Below the pieces are notes generated by a model. That model worked only from the letters and a program-made list of their open reading frames with translations. It did no database searches and was not told where the DNA came from. 64,000 bases of DNA, from the NCBI RefSeq assembly GCF_016907275.1, contig NZ_JAFBBP010000001.1, forward strand, positions 5,756,001-5,820,000, given 5' to 3'. The position numbers were made by a program, and so were the translations under genes. Of the stretch, positions 25,285 through 37,279 are shown in pieces. Every line of letters starts with the position of its first letter. Position 1 is the stretch's first letter. This stretch comes from Micromonospora luteifusca (GTDB lineage Bacteria > Actinomycetota > Actinomycetes > Mycobacteriales > Micromonosporaceae).

Positions 25285-25506
25285 TCACGCCGAGATTCGC
25301 CGGCTTCGGATCCACGCTTCGGCGCGTCGGCGTTTGGCCTGGGTTTCGGCGATCCAGCCGGCGACCACGGCCGGGTCGGCGGCCGGCGTAGGTGGCCGGC
25401 TCCCGGCGGTCCGGGTGACGCCCTCGGCCCAGGCCAGCGCGGAGCAGGTCACCGGGGCGGTCTGCGTGGCGGCGAGCAGCGCGACGCCGCCGAGCTCGGC
25501 GGTCAC
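25285..25506 (-). CDS. Small hypothetical ORF
   Basis: A 73-aa frame from GTG 25506 (TAELGGVALLAATQTAPVTC) ending in AETQAKRRRAEAWIRS. Composition is protein-like and I have an impression of similar small ORFs beside actinobacterial recombinases, but no function is known. On the other strand at about 25210-25330 a frame reads VRADNAELTCRLE, a short leucine-zipper-like piece. One of the two is probably a shadow. Otherwise 24992-25559 is without supported genes. Confidence 0.3.
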   Translation of the reverse strand: MTAELGGVALLAATQTAPVTCSALAWAEGVTRTAGSRPPTPAADPAVVAGWIAETQAKRRRAEAWIRSRRISA

Positions 25507-25559
25507 CCACGTCTAAGTCGCATGACATACCTCCTGATCAATGCGCCGGAGGCTGGCAG

Positions 25560-25572
25560 TTAACTTTGTTAA
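25560..25572. promoter_or_regulatory. Candidate ROK-regulator operator
   Basis: TTAAC-TTT-GTTAA is a perfect 13-bp palindrome in an otherwise GC-rich region, followed by another TTAA (25576-25579). AT-rich palindromes of this kind are operator sites for ROK/XylR-type sugar repressors. It lies just upstream of the ROK gene, suggesting autoregulation. Confidence 0.55.
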
Positions 25573-25644
25573 ATGTTAATGCACAGTAATCTGTCAGCAC
25601 TTGGTTCACGGCGTGCAGCAGGCCGCCGGGGCGGCCGGGAGAGG

Positions 25645-26919
25645 ATGGCGACGGACGTGGACGCCAGACGCACCACCGTGCGCGACATGCGTCGTGCCAA
25701 CCGGTCGATCCTGCTCACCCGGATCTGGCTGGACGGCCCGCTGAGCCGCCTCGAGCTGGGGCAGTCCACCGCGCTGAGCCTGGCCAGCGTGAGCAACCTG
25801 GTCGGCGAAATGATCGCCGAGGGCTTGGTCGAGGAGGCCGGCTTGGTCGAGTCCGACGGCGGCCGCCCCCGGGTGCTGCTGCGGGTCGCCCCCGGCTTCG
25901 GCTACCTGGTCGGAGCCGACGTCGGCGAGACCCGGGTGCAGGTCGAACTCTTCGACCTGGCGATGACCGCCCTCGCCAAGGCGGAGTACCCGATCGCCGC
26001 CGCCGAGCCCGACCCCCGGCAGGTCACCGACCACCTGCTGCACGGTCTCACCGCGGTGATCGAGCAGGCCGGCATCGACCCGGCGGCGGTGCTCGGCTTC
26101 GGCGTCGCCGTTTCCGGCACCGTCGAGCGCGCCGCCGATGCCGTGGTGCACGCGCAGACCCTCGGCTGGGACGGTGTGCCACTCGGCGCCATGCTGCGCG
26201 CCGGCACCGACATCCCGGTGCACATCGACAACGGCGCGAAGACCCTCGGCCAGGCCGAGATGTGGTTCGGCGCAGGCCGCGACGTCCGGCACGCGGTCGT
26301 TGCCCTGGTCGGCTCCGGCGTCGGGGCTTGCGTGATGGCCAACGGCGTGGGCTACCGCGGTGCGCACAGCAGCGCCGGCGAGTGGGGGCACACCACCATC
26401 GTGTATGGGGGCCGCCGCTGCCGCTGCGGCAACCTCGGCTGCCTTGAGGCGTACGTCGGGGCGGAAGGGGTGCTCGACCGGTTCCGCCAGGCCAACCGCG
26501 GTCGCCCGGCGACCGGCGGCGACGAGGAGACCGCCTTCGGTGAACTGCTGCGCGCCACCAGCCGCACCGCCGCCAAGGTGCTCGACGAGACGGTCGGTTA
26601 CCTCGGCGCCGGGGTGGCGAACCTGGTGAACCTGTTCAACCCCGAGCGGGTGGTCCTGGGCGGCTGGGCCGGCCTGGCCCTGGGCGAGCGCTACCTGCCG
26701 CAGATCCGCGAGGTCACCGCGCGGCACGCGCTGCGCCAGCCGTACGCCCAGACCTCGATCGAGCTGTGCCGGCTCGGACCGGACGCGGTCGCGATGGGCG
26801 CGGCCACCCTGCCAATGGCCCGGCTGCTGCGCGACGGCGGCGTGCCGCGCGAGCCGGCCGTCCGGGTGACCTTGGCGCCGGCGCTGACGGCGCGACGGCC
26901 CCGGTCGCGGACCCTCTGA
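25645..26919 (+). CDS. ROK-family transcriptional regulator
   Basis: Sugar-responsive regulator of 424 aa. N-terminal winged helix (RRANRSILLTRIWLDGPLSR, then LSLASVSNLVGEMIAEGLVE) and a ROK sugar-kinase-like domain. The domain has an ATP-loop-like GADVGETRVQVELFD, HIDNGAKTLGQAE, and the zinc-site consensus CRCGNLGCLEAY. ATG 25645 (MATDVDAR) is the usual N-terminus; ATG 25573 would extend it by 24 aa and abut the operator palindrome. Convergent with the beta-glucosidase gene, so it may control that locus as well as itself. Confidence 0.9.
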   Translation: MATDVDARRTTVRDMRRANRSILLTRIWLDGPLSRLELGQSTALSLASVSNLVGEMIAEGLVEEAGLVESDGGRPRVLLRVAPGFGYLVGADVGETRVQVELFDLAMTALAKAEYPIAAAEPDPRQVTDHLLHGLTAVIEQAGIDPAAVLGFGVAVSGTVERAADAVVHAQTLGWDGVPLGAMLRAGTDIPVHIDNGAKTLGQAEMWFGAGRDVRHAVVALVGSGVGACVMANGVGYRGAHSSAGEWGHTTIVYGGRRCRCGNLGCLEAYVGAEGVLDRFRQANRGRPATGGDEETAFGELLRATSRTAAKVLDETVGYLGAGVANLVNLFNPERVVLGGWAGLALGERYLPQIREVTARHALRQPYAQTSIELCRLGPDAVAMGAATLPMARLLRDGGVPREPAVRVTLAPALTARRPRSRTL

Positions 26920-26923
26920 GCCA

Positions 26924-26955
26924 CCGGGCCGGCGGCGCGAGTGCCGCCGACCCGG
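26924..26955. terminator. Bidirectional terminator between ROK gene and beta-glucosidase
   Basis: CCGGG (26924-26928) and CGGCGGC (26930-26936) pair with GCCGCCG (26943-26949) and CCCGG (26951-26955), with one mismatch and a 6-nt loop. Placed between convergent stops. Confidence 0.7.
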
Positions 26956-27063
26956 CCCCAGCTCAGGACGGGAGGGTCCACTTCTGCTTGGCTCCGCGAT
27001 GAAGCACGGTGGACGCCAGTGCGGCCGCCCGGAGATCCCGAGCGGCCGCCCCGAGCGGCCGGG

Positions 27064-28476
27064 TCAGCGCTCCCCGCGCACCCGCCGGACGGTGTCGCGG
27101 TACCACTGCGCGCTGCGCTTCGGCGTACGCCGCTGGGTGTCGTAGTCCACCCGGACAATGCCGAACCGCTTGTCGTAGCCGTACGCCCACTCGAAGTTGT
27201 CCAGCAGCGACCAGGCGAAGTAGCCGCGCACGTCCGCGCCGGCCTGGCGGGCCCGGGCCACCGCCCGCAGGTGCTCGGTCAGGTACGCCACCCGGTCGTC
27301 ATCGGCCACGAACCCGTCGGCGTCCGGCTTGTCATCGAAGGCCGCCCCGTTCTCGGTGATCACCAGCGGCACGCCCGGGTAGTCCCGGTGCAGCCGGACC
27401 AGCAGCTCGGTGAAGGACTCCGGCACGATCTCCCAGTCCATCGCGGTGCGCGGCAGGTCCCGGCGGATCACCCGGCGCACCGGCTTGCCGTGCTCGTCCC
27501 GGTCCCGGCCCTGCTCGTCCACCCCGGAGTGGACCTGCCCGAAGTAGAAGTTCACGCCGAGCACGTCGATCGGGGCCGAGATGACCTCCAGGTCGCCCTC
27601 CTGCACCGGGACGCGGACTCCCTCGGCGGCCAAGTCGGCCACCACGTCCTGGGGGTAGGAGCCACGGAAGACCGGATCGAGGTAGAGCCGGTTGCCCAGC
27701 CCGTCGGCGGCTCGGGCGGCGTCCCGGTCGGCCGCGCTGTCGGTGGCCGGGTCGGCGGTGGCCAGGTTGACGGTCAGGCCAAGCTCGATCGGGGTGGCCG
27801 CCGCCGCACGCAGCCGCTGCACCGCCAGCCCGTGCCCGAGCAGCAGGTGGTGCGCCGCGGCGATCCCGTCGCCCAGGTTCCGCCGGCCCGGGGCGTGGTT
27901 GCCGTACGCGTACCCGAGCATCGCCGAGCACCACGGCTCGTTCAGCGTGGTCCAGGTCTTCACCCGGTCGCCGAGGGCGCCGAAGACCAGCTCCGCGTAG
28001 TCGGCGAACCGGTAGGCGGTGTCCCGGTTCGGCCAGCCGCCCGCGTCCTCCAACTCCTGCGGCAGGTCCCAGTGGTAGAGCGTCACCCACGGGTCGACCC
28101 CGCGGCCCAGCAGCTCGTCCACCAGGCGGTCGTAGAAGGCCAGCCCGGCCGGGTTGGCCGGCCCGCGCCCGCCCGGCTGCACCCGCGGCCACGCCACCGA
28201 GAACCGGTAGGTGTCCAGGCCCAGGTCCGCGATGAGCGCCACGTCCTGCGGCATCCGGTGGTAGTGGTCGCACGCCACGTCGCCGTGGTCGCCGTTGGCC
28301 ACCGCCCCTGGCACACGGCAGAAGGTGTCCCAGATCGACGGCGTCCGGCCGTCCTCGGCCACCGCGCCCTCGATCTGGTACGACGAGGTCGCCACCCCCC
28401 ACCGGAAGGTCGGCGGCAGGGTGTCGATCGGGTCGGCCTGCCCGGTGGTGGTGGAGCGGGTGAGGTCGGTGTCCAT
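27064..28476 (-). CDS. GH1 family beta-glucosidase
   Basis: Glycoside hydrolase family 1 retaining beta-glucosidase of 470 aa, without signal peptide, so cytoplasmic. Family marks are FRWGVATSSYQIEGA at the N-terminus, the acid/base Glu180 in TLNEPW, and the nucleophile Glu375 in ITENG. WSLLDNFEWAYGY near the end lines the sugar-binding pocket. It would cleave cellobiose or other beta-glucosides imported by the transporter encoded upstream. ATG 28476 follows AAGGAG. Last gene of the leftward operon, 46 bases after the ATPase gene. Confidence 0.95.
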   Translation of the reverse strand: MDTDLTRSTTTGQADPIDTLPPTFRWGVATSSYQIEGAVAEDGRTPSIWDTFCRVPGAVANGDHGDVACDHYHRMPQDVALIADLGLDTYRFSVAWPRVQPGGRGPANPAGLAFYDRLVDELLGRGVDPWVTLYHWDLPQELEDAGGWPNRDTAYRFADYAELVFGALGDRVKTWTTLNEPWCSAMLGYAYGNHAPGRRNLGDGIAAAHHLLLGHGLAVQRLRAAAATPIELGLTVNLATADPATDSAADRDAARAADGLGNRLYLDPVFRGSYPQDVVADLAAEGVRVPVQEGDLEVISAPIDVLGVNFYFGQVHSGVDEQGRDRDEHGKPVRRVIRRDLPRTAMDWEIVPESFTELLVRLHRDYPGVPLVITENGAAFDDKPDADGFVADDDRVAYLTEHLRAVARARQAGADVRGYFAWSLLDNFEWAYGYDKRFGIVRVDYDTQRRTPKRSAQWYRDTVRRVRGER

Positions 28477-28522
28477 GGTTCTCCTTGCGGTAGCGGGTCG
28501 TTCGGTCGGACGGGAGCGGGGG

Positions 28523-29521
28523 TCAGCGGGGGACCGGGGCGGCGACCGGATGCAGCCAGCAGGCGACGTCCCGGCCCGGTTCGGCGGCGCCCAGCGCCGG
28601 CACCTTCTTGTCGCACGGGTCGAACGCTTTCGGACAGCGCGGGTGGAACGCGCAGCCCTCGGGCATGGCCCGCAGGTCCGGCGGCGAGCCGGGAATGCCG
28701 GTCAGCTCGCGGCGCGGGCCGCGCAGCGCCGGGAAGGAGTGCAGCAACCCTTCCGTGTACGGGTGCAGGGCCCGCCGGTACAGCTGGGCGGCGGGCGCCT
28801 CCTCGACGATCCGGCCGCCGTACATGATGGCGATCCGGTCGGAGAACTCGACCAGCAGCGACAGGTCGTGGGTGATGAACAGCACCGCGAAGCCCAGCCG
28901 CTCCCGCAGCTCGGCGAGCTGGCCGAGGATCTGCCGCTGCATCACCACGTCCAGCGCGGTGGTCGGCTCGTCCATGATGACCACCTGTGGCTCCAGCGCC
29001 AGCGCCATGGCGATCATCACGCGCTGCCGCATGCCGCCGGAGAGTTGGTGCGGGTAGCTGTCCAGCCGGTCGGCGGCGATGCCCACCATCCGGAGCAGGT
29101 CGCGGGCCCGGGCCAGCCGGCCAGCCGCCGTGCTCTTCGGCTCGTGCGCCTTGATCACGTCGAGCAGCTGGGTGGAGACCTTGTGCACCGGGTTCAGCGA
29201 GTTCATCGCGCCCTGGAACACGATCGAGGTCTCCGCCCAGCGGAACTGCCGCAGCTGCGCCGGGGTGAGGGTGAGCACGTCGACCGGCGGGCCGTCGACC
29301 GGGTGGTAGATGACCTGGCCGCCGCTGACCACCCCGGGCGGCGGCAGCAGCCGGGTCAGCCCGTACGCCAGGGTGGACTTGCCGCTACCGCTCTCGCCGG
29401 CGAGCCCCAGCACCTCGCCTCGGTGCAGGGCCAGGTCGACGTCGCGGACGGCGTGCACCGCCGCGTCACCGAGCCCGTAGTCGACCCGCAGCCCGCGGAT
29501 CTCCAGCACCGGATCGCTCAC
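28523..29521 (-). CDS. Dpp/Opp-type ABC transporter ATPase (DppD-like)
   Basis: ATPase of 332 aa for the oligosaccharide/oligopeptide importer. Walker [11 protein letters not shown]-loop IVFQGAMNSLNP, signature LSGGMRQRV, Walker B VVIMDEPTTALD, switch FITHDLS. The C-terminal oligopeptide-ATPase extension has the Cys cluster CAFHPRCPKAFDPC. GTG 29521 follows AGGGAGG, so the longer frame to 29614 is rejected. Transporters of this class carry cello- and xylo-oligosaccharides in several bacteria, which fits the beta-glucosidase next door. Confidence 0.93.
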   Translation of the reverse strand: MSDPVLEIRGLRVDYGLGDAAVHAVRDVDLALHRGEVLGLAGESGSGKSTLAYGLTRLLPPPGVVSGGQVIYHPVDGPPVDVLTLTPAQLRQFRWAETSIVFQGAMNSLNPVHKVSTQLLDVIKAHEPKSTAAGRLARARDLLRMVGIAADRLDSYPHQLSGGMRQRVMIAMALALEPQVVIMDEPTTALDVVMQRQILGQLAELRERLGFAVLFITHDLSLLVEFSDRIAIMYGGRIVEEAPAAQLYRRALHPYTEGLLHSFPALRGPRRELTGIPGSPPDLRAMPEGCAFHPRCPKAFDPCDKKVPALGAAEPGRDVACWLHPVAAPVPR

Positions 29522-29576
29522 TTGAGCCTCCCTTCGTTCGCGACTGCGGGGCTCCGCTTCGCTGCACTCCTCGCGC

Positions 29577-30611
29577 TCACGGTGCGAGCTCCTCTCGGGG
29601 GGCCGGCACCGCACGGGTCGGGGCCAGCACTGGGGTGAAGCCGACCCGCATCCGCACGGTGTGGCCGTCGGCGGTGCGGATCCGGGTCTTGCCGGCGCTG
29701 CGCAGCCGGGGGCTGACGAACTCGTCGATGCCGAAGTTGATCAGGGCGAGGGCGGTGCCGAGCACCGCGATGGCCAGCCCGGCGGGGACGAACCACCACC
29801 AGGCGCCCTGCGCGAGGGCCTGCTGGCCCTGCGCCCAGAACAGGATGGTGCCCCAGTTCCAGGACGAGATCGACGAGATGCCGATGAAGGCCAGGGTGAT
29901 CTCCGACATCACGGCGAAGATGACCGTGCCGACGAAGCCGGACGCGATGATCGCGGTGAGGTTGGGCAGGACCTCGAACAGAATGATGCGCCAGGTCCGC
30001 TCGCCGGTCGCCCGGGCCGCCTCGACGTAGTCCCTGCGCCGCAGCGACAACGTCTGGGCGCGCAGCACCCGGGCGCCCCACGCCCAGGAGGTGAAGCCGA
30101 TGATGAGCGCCACCAGGGTGTCGCTGGCCTGCTCGACGATCGACGTCACGATGATGATCAGCGGCAGCGCGGGAATGACCAGGAACACGTTGGACAGCGC
30201 CGACAGGCCCTCGTCGGCCGCGCCGCCGATGTAGCCGGCCGTCACGCCGATGAGGATCGACAGGATCGTCGCCAGCACGCCGGCGACCAGACCCACCACC
30301 ATGACGCTGCGCGCGCCGACCAGGATCTGGCTGAAGATGTCCTGACCGAGGTGGGTGGTGCCGAACCAGTGCGTGCCCGACGGCGGCTGGAGCACGTCGC
30401 CGCTGCGCGCGTCCGGGTCGTACGGCGCCACCCACGGCCCGATCACCGCGAAGAGGCAGTAGATGCCGAGGATGGCCAGGCCGGTGGCGGCCTTGGCGTT
30501 GGCGACGAACCGGAAGCGGCGCCGCTTCACCCGGCCCGGCGCGGCCGACGGCTGGGCCATCGCCCCCTGACCGGGGATAACCTGCTCGATGCTCGACGGA
30601 GAGATTGTCAT
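29577..30611 (-). CDS. Dpp/Opp-type ABC transporter permease (DppC-like)
   Basis: Inner-membrane permease of 344 aa with the OppC N-terminal span (LAILGIYCLFAVIGPWVAPY), then about five more spans. The EAA loop reads YVEAARATGERTWRIILFEVLPN. An unusually long cytoplasmic C-tail (GKTRIRTADGHTVRMR and following) extends past the last span. Three bases separate it from the upstream permease stop. Confidence 0.92.
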   Translation of the reverse strand: MTISPSSIEQVIPGQGAMAQPSAAPGRVKRRRFRFVANAKAATGLAILGIYCLFAVIGPWVAPYDPDARSGDVLQPPSGTHWFGTTHLGQDIFSQILVGARSVMVVGLVAGVLATILSILIGVTAGYIGGAADEGLSALSNVFLVIPALPLIIIVTSIVEQASDTLVALIIGFTSWAWGARVLRAQTLSLRRRDYVEAARATGERTWRIILFEVLPNLTAIIASGFVGTVIFAVMSEITLAFIGISSISSWNWGTILFWAQGQQALAQGAWWWFVPAGLAIAVLGTALALINFGIDEFVSPRLRSAGKTRIRTADGHTVRMRVGFTPVLAPTRAVPAPREELAP

Positions 30612-30614
30612 TGC

Positions 30615-31588
<974 letters not shown>

Positions 31589-31592
<4 letters not shown>

Positions 31593-32755
31593 CGGGTCTC
31601 CTCCAGGGTGGCGGTGCCGTCCCGCTCGACGGCCGCCGGGGGCGGGGGCACGGCCGGGTCGGCGTCGGGCGCGGCGGAGCCGGGGGCGTCGGCGGCGACG
31701 GTGTCCGGGTCGTAGAGCCAGCAGGCCGCCCAGTGGCCCGGCCGGTCGCCGATGGTCAGCGTCGGCGGCAGGTCAGTCGTGCAGCGGCGCATGGCGTGCG
31801 GGCAGCGGGGGTGGAACCGGCAGCCGGCGGGCGGGGCGATCAGGCTCGGCGGCTCGCCCTGGCCGCGGTCCTCGCCGGCGGCCGCGTCGACGCCGGCGCC
31901 GTCGCCGGTGATCCGCTCGGGGTCCGGCGCCGAATCGGTGAGCAGCCGGGTGTACGGGTGGGCCGGGTTTTGGGTGACGGTCTCGCTGTCGCCACCCTCG
32001 ACCATGCGGCCCGCGTACATCACGATCGTCTCGTCGGCGAAGTAGCGGGCCGAGGCGATGTCGTGCGTGATGTAGAGGATGGCGATGTTGAGCCGGTCCT
32101 TGAGGTCCTGCAGCAGGTTGAGCACGCCGAGGCGGATCGACACGTCGAGCATCGAGACCGGCTCGTCGGCGAGGAGCACCTCCGGGTCGGCGCCGAGCGC
32201 CCGGGCGATGGCGACGCGCTGCCGCTGGCCGCCGGAGAGCTCGTGCGGGAAGGCGTCCAGGTAGCGCTCGGGCGGGGTCAGGCTGACCCGGGTGAGCAGC
32301 TTGGCGAGGGCCGCCTCCAGCTCCGCGGCGCCGCGCCCGGCGTTGCCGTGGATCCGCAGCGACCGGGTGAGGTGGTAGCGGACGGTGTGCACCGGGTTCA
32401 GCGACGCGAACGGGTCCTGGAGGATCAGTTGGACCCGCCGCACGTACGACCGGAAGGGCCGGCCGCCGCGCACCCGGGTCGACGTGCCGTGCAATTGGAG
32501 GTCGCCGGCGGTGCGGGGATAGATCTGGGCCAGCAGCCGGGCCACGGTGGACTTGCCGGAGCCGGACTCCCCGACCAGCGCGGTCACCCGGCCGCGACGC
32601 AGCGCGAACGATACGTCGTCGACCGCGTGCACGACTGCCGGCGTCCGGGAGAAGAGGTCACGCAGCCGCCTGCGGACGGGGAAGTGCTTGGTCAGGCCGA
32701 CGGCCTCCAGCACCACCTCGTCGACCGGCGCCGCCGCGCTCTCGCTCAACGTCAT
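31589..32755 (-). CDS. Dpp/Opp-type ABC transporter ATPase (DppF-like)
   Basis: Second ATPase, 388 aa: Walker [11 protein letters not shown]-loop [11 protein letters not shown], signature LSGGQRQRV, Walker [13 protein letters not shown], switch YITHDIA. The C-terminal extension has [14 protein letters not shown] and then an Ala/Pro-rich tail. First gene after the attenuator hairpin downstream of the binding-protein gene. Confidence 0.93.
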
Positions 32756-32782
32756 GCCGAGTTCCTGTCTGAGCGTGGGGTG

Positions 32783-32820
32783 CGCCTCCCCGGCCGGCCG
32801 GGAGGCCGGCCGGGGAGGCG
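32783..32820. terminator. Attenuating hairpin between binding-protein and transporter genes
   Basis: A perfect 17-bp stem (32783-32799 with 32804-32820) and 4-nt loop, 10 bases after the binding-protein stop and before the ATPase start. It should lower expression of the downstream membrane and ATPase genes relative to the abundant binding protein, and stabilise the upstream mRNA. Confidence 0.75.
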
Positions 32821-32830
32821 GTTAACGAGG

Positions 32831-34507
<1,677 letters not shown>

Positions 34508-34574
34508 GGAGGTCTCCCTCGGTGCTCCCGCAATCCTCGAGCGGGATGTGGTGGATGGAGGGTGTGCGGTGTTA

Positions 34575-34584
34575 CCACCGGTGG
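34575..34584. promoter_or_regulatory. Palindrome upstream of the binding-protein gene
   Basis: CCACCGGTGG, a perfect 10-bp palindrome, lies 68 bases upstream of the binding-protein start. It shares the CG-centred ACCGGT core of the repeats before the LacI gene, so it is a candidate LacI operator. Confidence 0.35.
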
Positions 34585-34629
34585 GCGCCGTGCCCGCCGG
34601 TGTGGGTGGTGGATACAGCGGTGGAGAGG

Positions 34630-35631
34630 TCAGGTGGTGCCGGTCGAGGCGCGGACGGTGAAGCTGGTGGGGATGACGGTCGGGGTGTCGGGCAGCGGCG
34701 TGCCGGCCAGGTGGGCGATGAGGGTACGGGCGGCGGCCGCCCCCATCTCCCGCAACGGCTGGCGGACCGAGCTCAGCGGTGGATGGGTGTGCCCGGCGAG
34801 GGGCAGGTCGTCGAAGCCGACCACCGCCACGTCGTGCGGGACCCGCCGGCCGGCGTCGCGCAGCGCCTGGAGCGCCCCGGCCGCGGAGAGGTCGTTGTGC
34901 GCGAAGACGGCGTCGAACGGCACGCCGTCGGCGAGCAGGCGCTCCACCGCGGCCCGCCCGCACTCGAAGGTGAAGTCGCCCTCCACGACGAGGGCGGGAT
35001 CGATGGGCAGGCCGGCGTCGGCGTAGCCGTTCGCGAAGCCGGCCAGCCGCTCCCGGGTGCACCCGAAGCGGCGCAGGCCGGTGACGACCAGCGGCCGCTT
35101 CCGCCCGTGCGACAGCAGGTGCGCCGCCGCGGCTCGCGCGCCGGACTCGTTGGTGGTGCGCACCGACGGGAAGCCGGGCTGGTGGCCGCGGTCGTCGATG
35201 AGGATGACCGGCAGGCCGCGCTCGTGCAGCTCGGTGATGTAGTCGAGGGTGCCCTCCGGCTCGACCACGAGCAGGCCGTCGAAGGACTTCGCGGAGGCCT
35301 GGGAGGCGAACCGCCGCATCGACTCGTCGCCGTTGGTGCAGGTGAACAGCAGCATGCCGTACCCCTCGGCCTCGACCACGTCGGCCGCGCCCTGGAGCAC
35401 CTCGCCCATCCAGGGCCAGGTCAGGGCGGGCACCAACATGCCGACCACCCGGGTACGCCCGCGGGCCAGGCCGACCGCGCGGGCGCTCGGCACGTACCCG
35501 AGGGCGTTGATGACCGCGCGGACCCGGTCGGCGGTGCGGACGTCCACCTCGCCCTTGCCGTTGAGCACCCGGGAGACCGTCGTCTTGCTCACCCCTGCGC
35601 GGGCGGCGACATCGGCGATGGTGATCGGCAC
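34630..35631 (-). CDS. LacI-family transcriptional regulator
   Basis: Repressor of 333 aa. Helix-turn-helix and hinge at residues 1-60 ([39 protein letters not shown]), then a periplasmic-binding-like effector domain ([50 protein letters not shown]). GTG 35631 is preferred. The longer frame to 35703 would translate a region holding operator-like repeats. First gene of the leftward sugar operon and presumably its repressor, induced by an imported beta-glucoside. Confidence 0.9.
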   Translation of the reverse strand: MPITIADVAARAGVSKTTVSRVLNGKGEVDVRTADRVRAVINALGYVPSARAVGLARGRTRVVGMLVPALTWPWMGEVLQGAADVVEAEGYGMLLFTCTNGDESMRRFASQASAKSFDGLLVVEPEGTLDYITELHERGLPVILIDDRGHQPGFPSVRTTNESGARAAAAHLLSHGRKRPLVVTGLRRFGCTRERLAGFANGYADAGLPIDPALVVEGDFTFECGRAAVERLLADGVPFDAVFAHNDLSAAGALQALRDAGRRVPHDVAVVGFDDLPLAGHTHPPLSSVRQPLREMGAAAARTLIAHLAGTPLPDTPTVIPTSFTVRASTGTT

Positions 35632-35668
35632 GTCACGCTCCCGGGTCGAAGGGGTGTGGGGTTGTTTC

Positions 35669-35692
35669 GGAACCGGTTGCGGAAGCGGTTCC
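35669..35692. promoter_or_regulatory. Tandem operator-like repeats before the LacI gene
   Basis: Two adjacent 12-mers, GGAACCGGTTGC (35669-35680) and GGAAGCGGTTCC (35681-35692), fit GGAA-S-CGGTT-S-C; together they also form an outer inverted repeat. CG-centred palindromes are the normal LacI-family operators, and position 38-62 bases before the start suits autorepression. Confidence 0.55.
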
Positions 35693-35949
35693 GTCGCAGT
35701 CAACCGAAGTGGCGGCGGTCACGTCAATAACGGCCGTGTAACAAAACATGTCTAAGTTCGACACCTGAAAAAAGTGCCCCACGGACAGCGCGGCCGATCC
35801 AGGGTGTGGCCAGCGTCGATGCGAGAAAGCCGGGCCGCCCGCGAGGCGTGCCGGCGCCTACAGCTCCGTAGCATTGAGCGTTGGCAAGATCGAGACAGGC
35901 GTGAGCAGTGACGTCATCGACCAACGTCGGCGTTCGTCGGGTTCCGGTT
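35693..35949. other. Intergenic region, nothing recognised
   Basis: Contains the probable leftward promoter of the LacI gene near the operator repeats and a local AT-rich stretch (35735-35775) unusual for this genome. No gene supported. Confidence 0.35.
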
Positions 35950-36046
35950 CCCGCCGGACGTGATCGTGGTCGCGGTTGACGAGACGTACGTCAAGGTCAA
36001 CGGAGTTTGGCGGTATGTGTACCGGGCGGTCGACCAGTACGGGTAG
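35950..36046 (+). pseudogene. IS6-family transposase fragment
   Basis: Reads VDETYVKVNGVWRYVYRAVD then QYG and a TAG. This is the region of the first catalytic Asp of IS6/IS26-type transposases (WFVDETYVKV). Only about 30 residues remain. Confidence 0.7.
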
Positions 36047-36127
36047 GAGTAACCCCTGCCGGCCGGAGGTGCAGCGGGTCGACACCACCGAGCACCGGCG
36101 CTGGGGCGGCTACGCCGGCGCCGCCGG

Positions 36128-37138
36128 TCAGGGCTGGTACTCGCTGCGGGTGCGGGGCAGCCACTGGGGATGGTGGTCGCGCAGGTAGCCGACCAGTCCT
36201 TCGCGCAGGTCGCAGCGCAGGTTCCAGGCGCTGGCGCCGTCCGCGGCCGAGGCCTGCACCTCGATGACCACGGTCTGCGGGGTGGCGTCGACCATCTGGA
36301 GCACCCACTGGTCTCGATCCCACAGCGGTGACGACTCGACCAGTCGGCGTGCCTCCCGGCGCAGGTCGTCCAGGTCGGCGGTGTGGTCGACATGGATCTG
36401 GACCTTGCCGATTACCCGGAACTCGTTCCGGGTCCAGTTCTGGAACGGCCGCTCAGTGAAGTACGTGGTCGGCAGGATGAGTACCCGGTTGTCCCAGAGC
36501 CGGATCACCACGTTGGTCAGCTTCACCTCCTCGACCCGGCCCCATTCGCCGTCCACTACCAGCACGTCGCCGACGTGCATCCCGTCGGCGAAGGCGATCT
36601 GGATGCCGGCGAACGCGTTGCCGAGCGCGGTTCGGGCGGAGAGGCCGATCACCGCGCCGATCACGCCGGCCGACGTCAGAATGGAGATGCCGGCGAGGCG
36701 TACCGGCCGGAAGGTGATCAGGATCAGGCCGATCGCGACGACCGTGACCACGGCGACGGTGAGCCGCCGCACGGGGCGGATCTGGGTCCGGGCCCGCCGG
36801 ATCCGCCGGCTTTTGACCAGATCGCTCGGCAGCTTGCTGAACGAGACCGCTTCGGCGACGTGCAATGTCCTGATCACCAGCCACGAGCTGAGGGCGATCA
36901 GGACCAGCAGGACGGAATGCCGCAGATAACGCTGCCACTCGGCCGGTCCGGGCGGCAGCGCGTAGTACAGCGCCCCGACCAGTAGGACCGCGGCCGCCGG
37001 GCGGCGGCAGGCGTGCCGCAGCGGTTCCAGCAGCCACTTGTAGCGGCCACGGGCAGCCCGGCGGATCAGCACGCCGGAGACCACGTCCACGACCACGGCC
37101 GCCGTCAGCGCCGCCAACACAATCAACGCGGTACGCAT
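36128..37138 (-). CDS. MscS-family mechanosensitive channel
   Basis: Small-conductance mechanosensitive channel of 336 aa. N-terminal spans at about 5-25, 50-70 and 85-105, then the pore-lining helix region with RLAGISILTSAGVIGAVIGL and ARTALGNAFAGIQIAFADG, and the MscS beta domain (VGDVLVVDGEWGRVEEVKL, NRVLILPTTYFTERPFQNWT). ATG 37138 selected because it begins directly in the first hydrophobic segment. Protects against hypo-osmotic shock. Stands alone. Confidence 0.9.
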   Translation of the reverse strand: MRTALIVLAALTAAVVVDVVSGVLIRRAARGRYKWLLEPLRHACRRPAAAVLLVGALYYALPPGPAEWQRYLRHSVLLVLIALSSWLVIRTLHVAEAVSFSKLPSDLVKSRRIRRARTQIRPVRRLTVAVVTVVAIGLILITFRPVRLAGISILTSAGVIGAVIGLSARTALGNAFAGIQIAFADGMHVGDVLVVDGEWGRVEEVKLTNVVIRLWDNRVLILPTTYFTERPFQNWTRNEFRVIGKVQIHVDHTADLDDLRREARRLVESSPLWDRDQWVLQMVDATPQTVVIEVQASAADGASAWNLRCDLREGLVGYLRDHHPQWLPRTRSEYQP

Positions 37139-37279
37139 CAGAGGACGTCCACCGTGATCCCGATCCCGCCTCTCCTGAGCTCGCGACCGCACTACCCGCG
37201 TTCAGGATGTCATCGGATCCGCGTGGCAAGCGGCGGATACCGGGAATGCCAGACGGCTGTGACGCACGTCCGGCGACAC

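Noticed and set aside
25043..25528. Leftward 161-aa frame next to the IS110 remnant
   Set aside because: Composition is irregular and part of it overlaps a better frame at 25285-25506; no motif.
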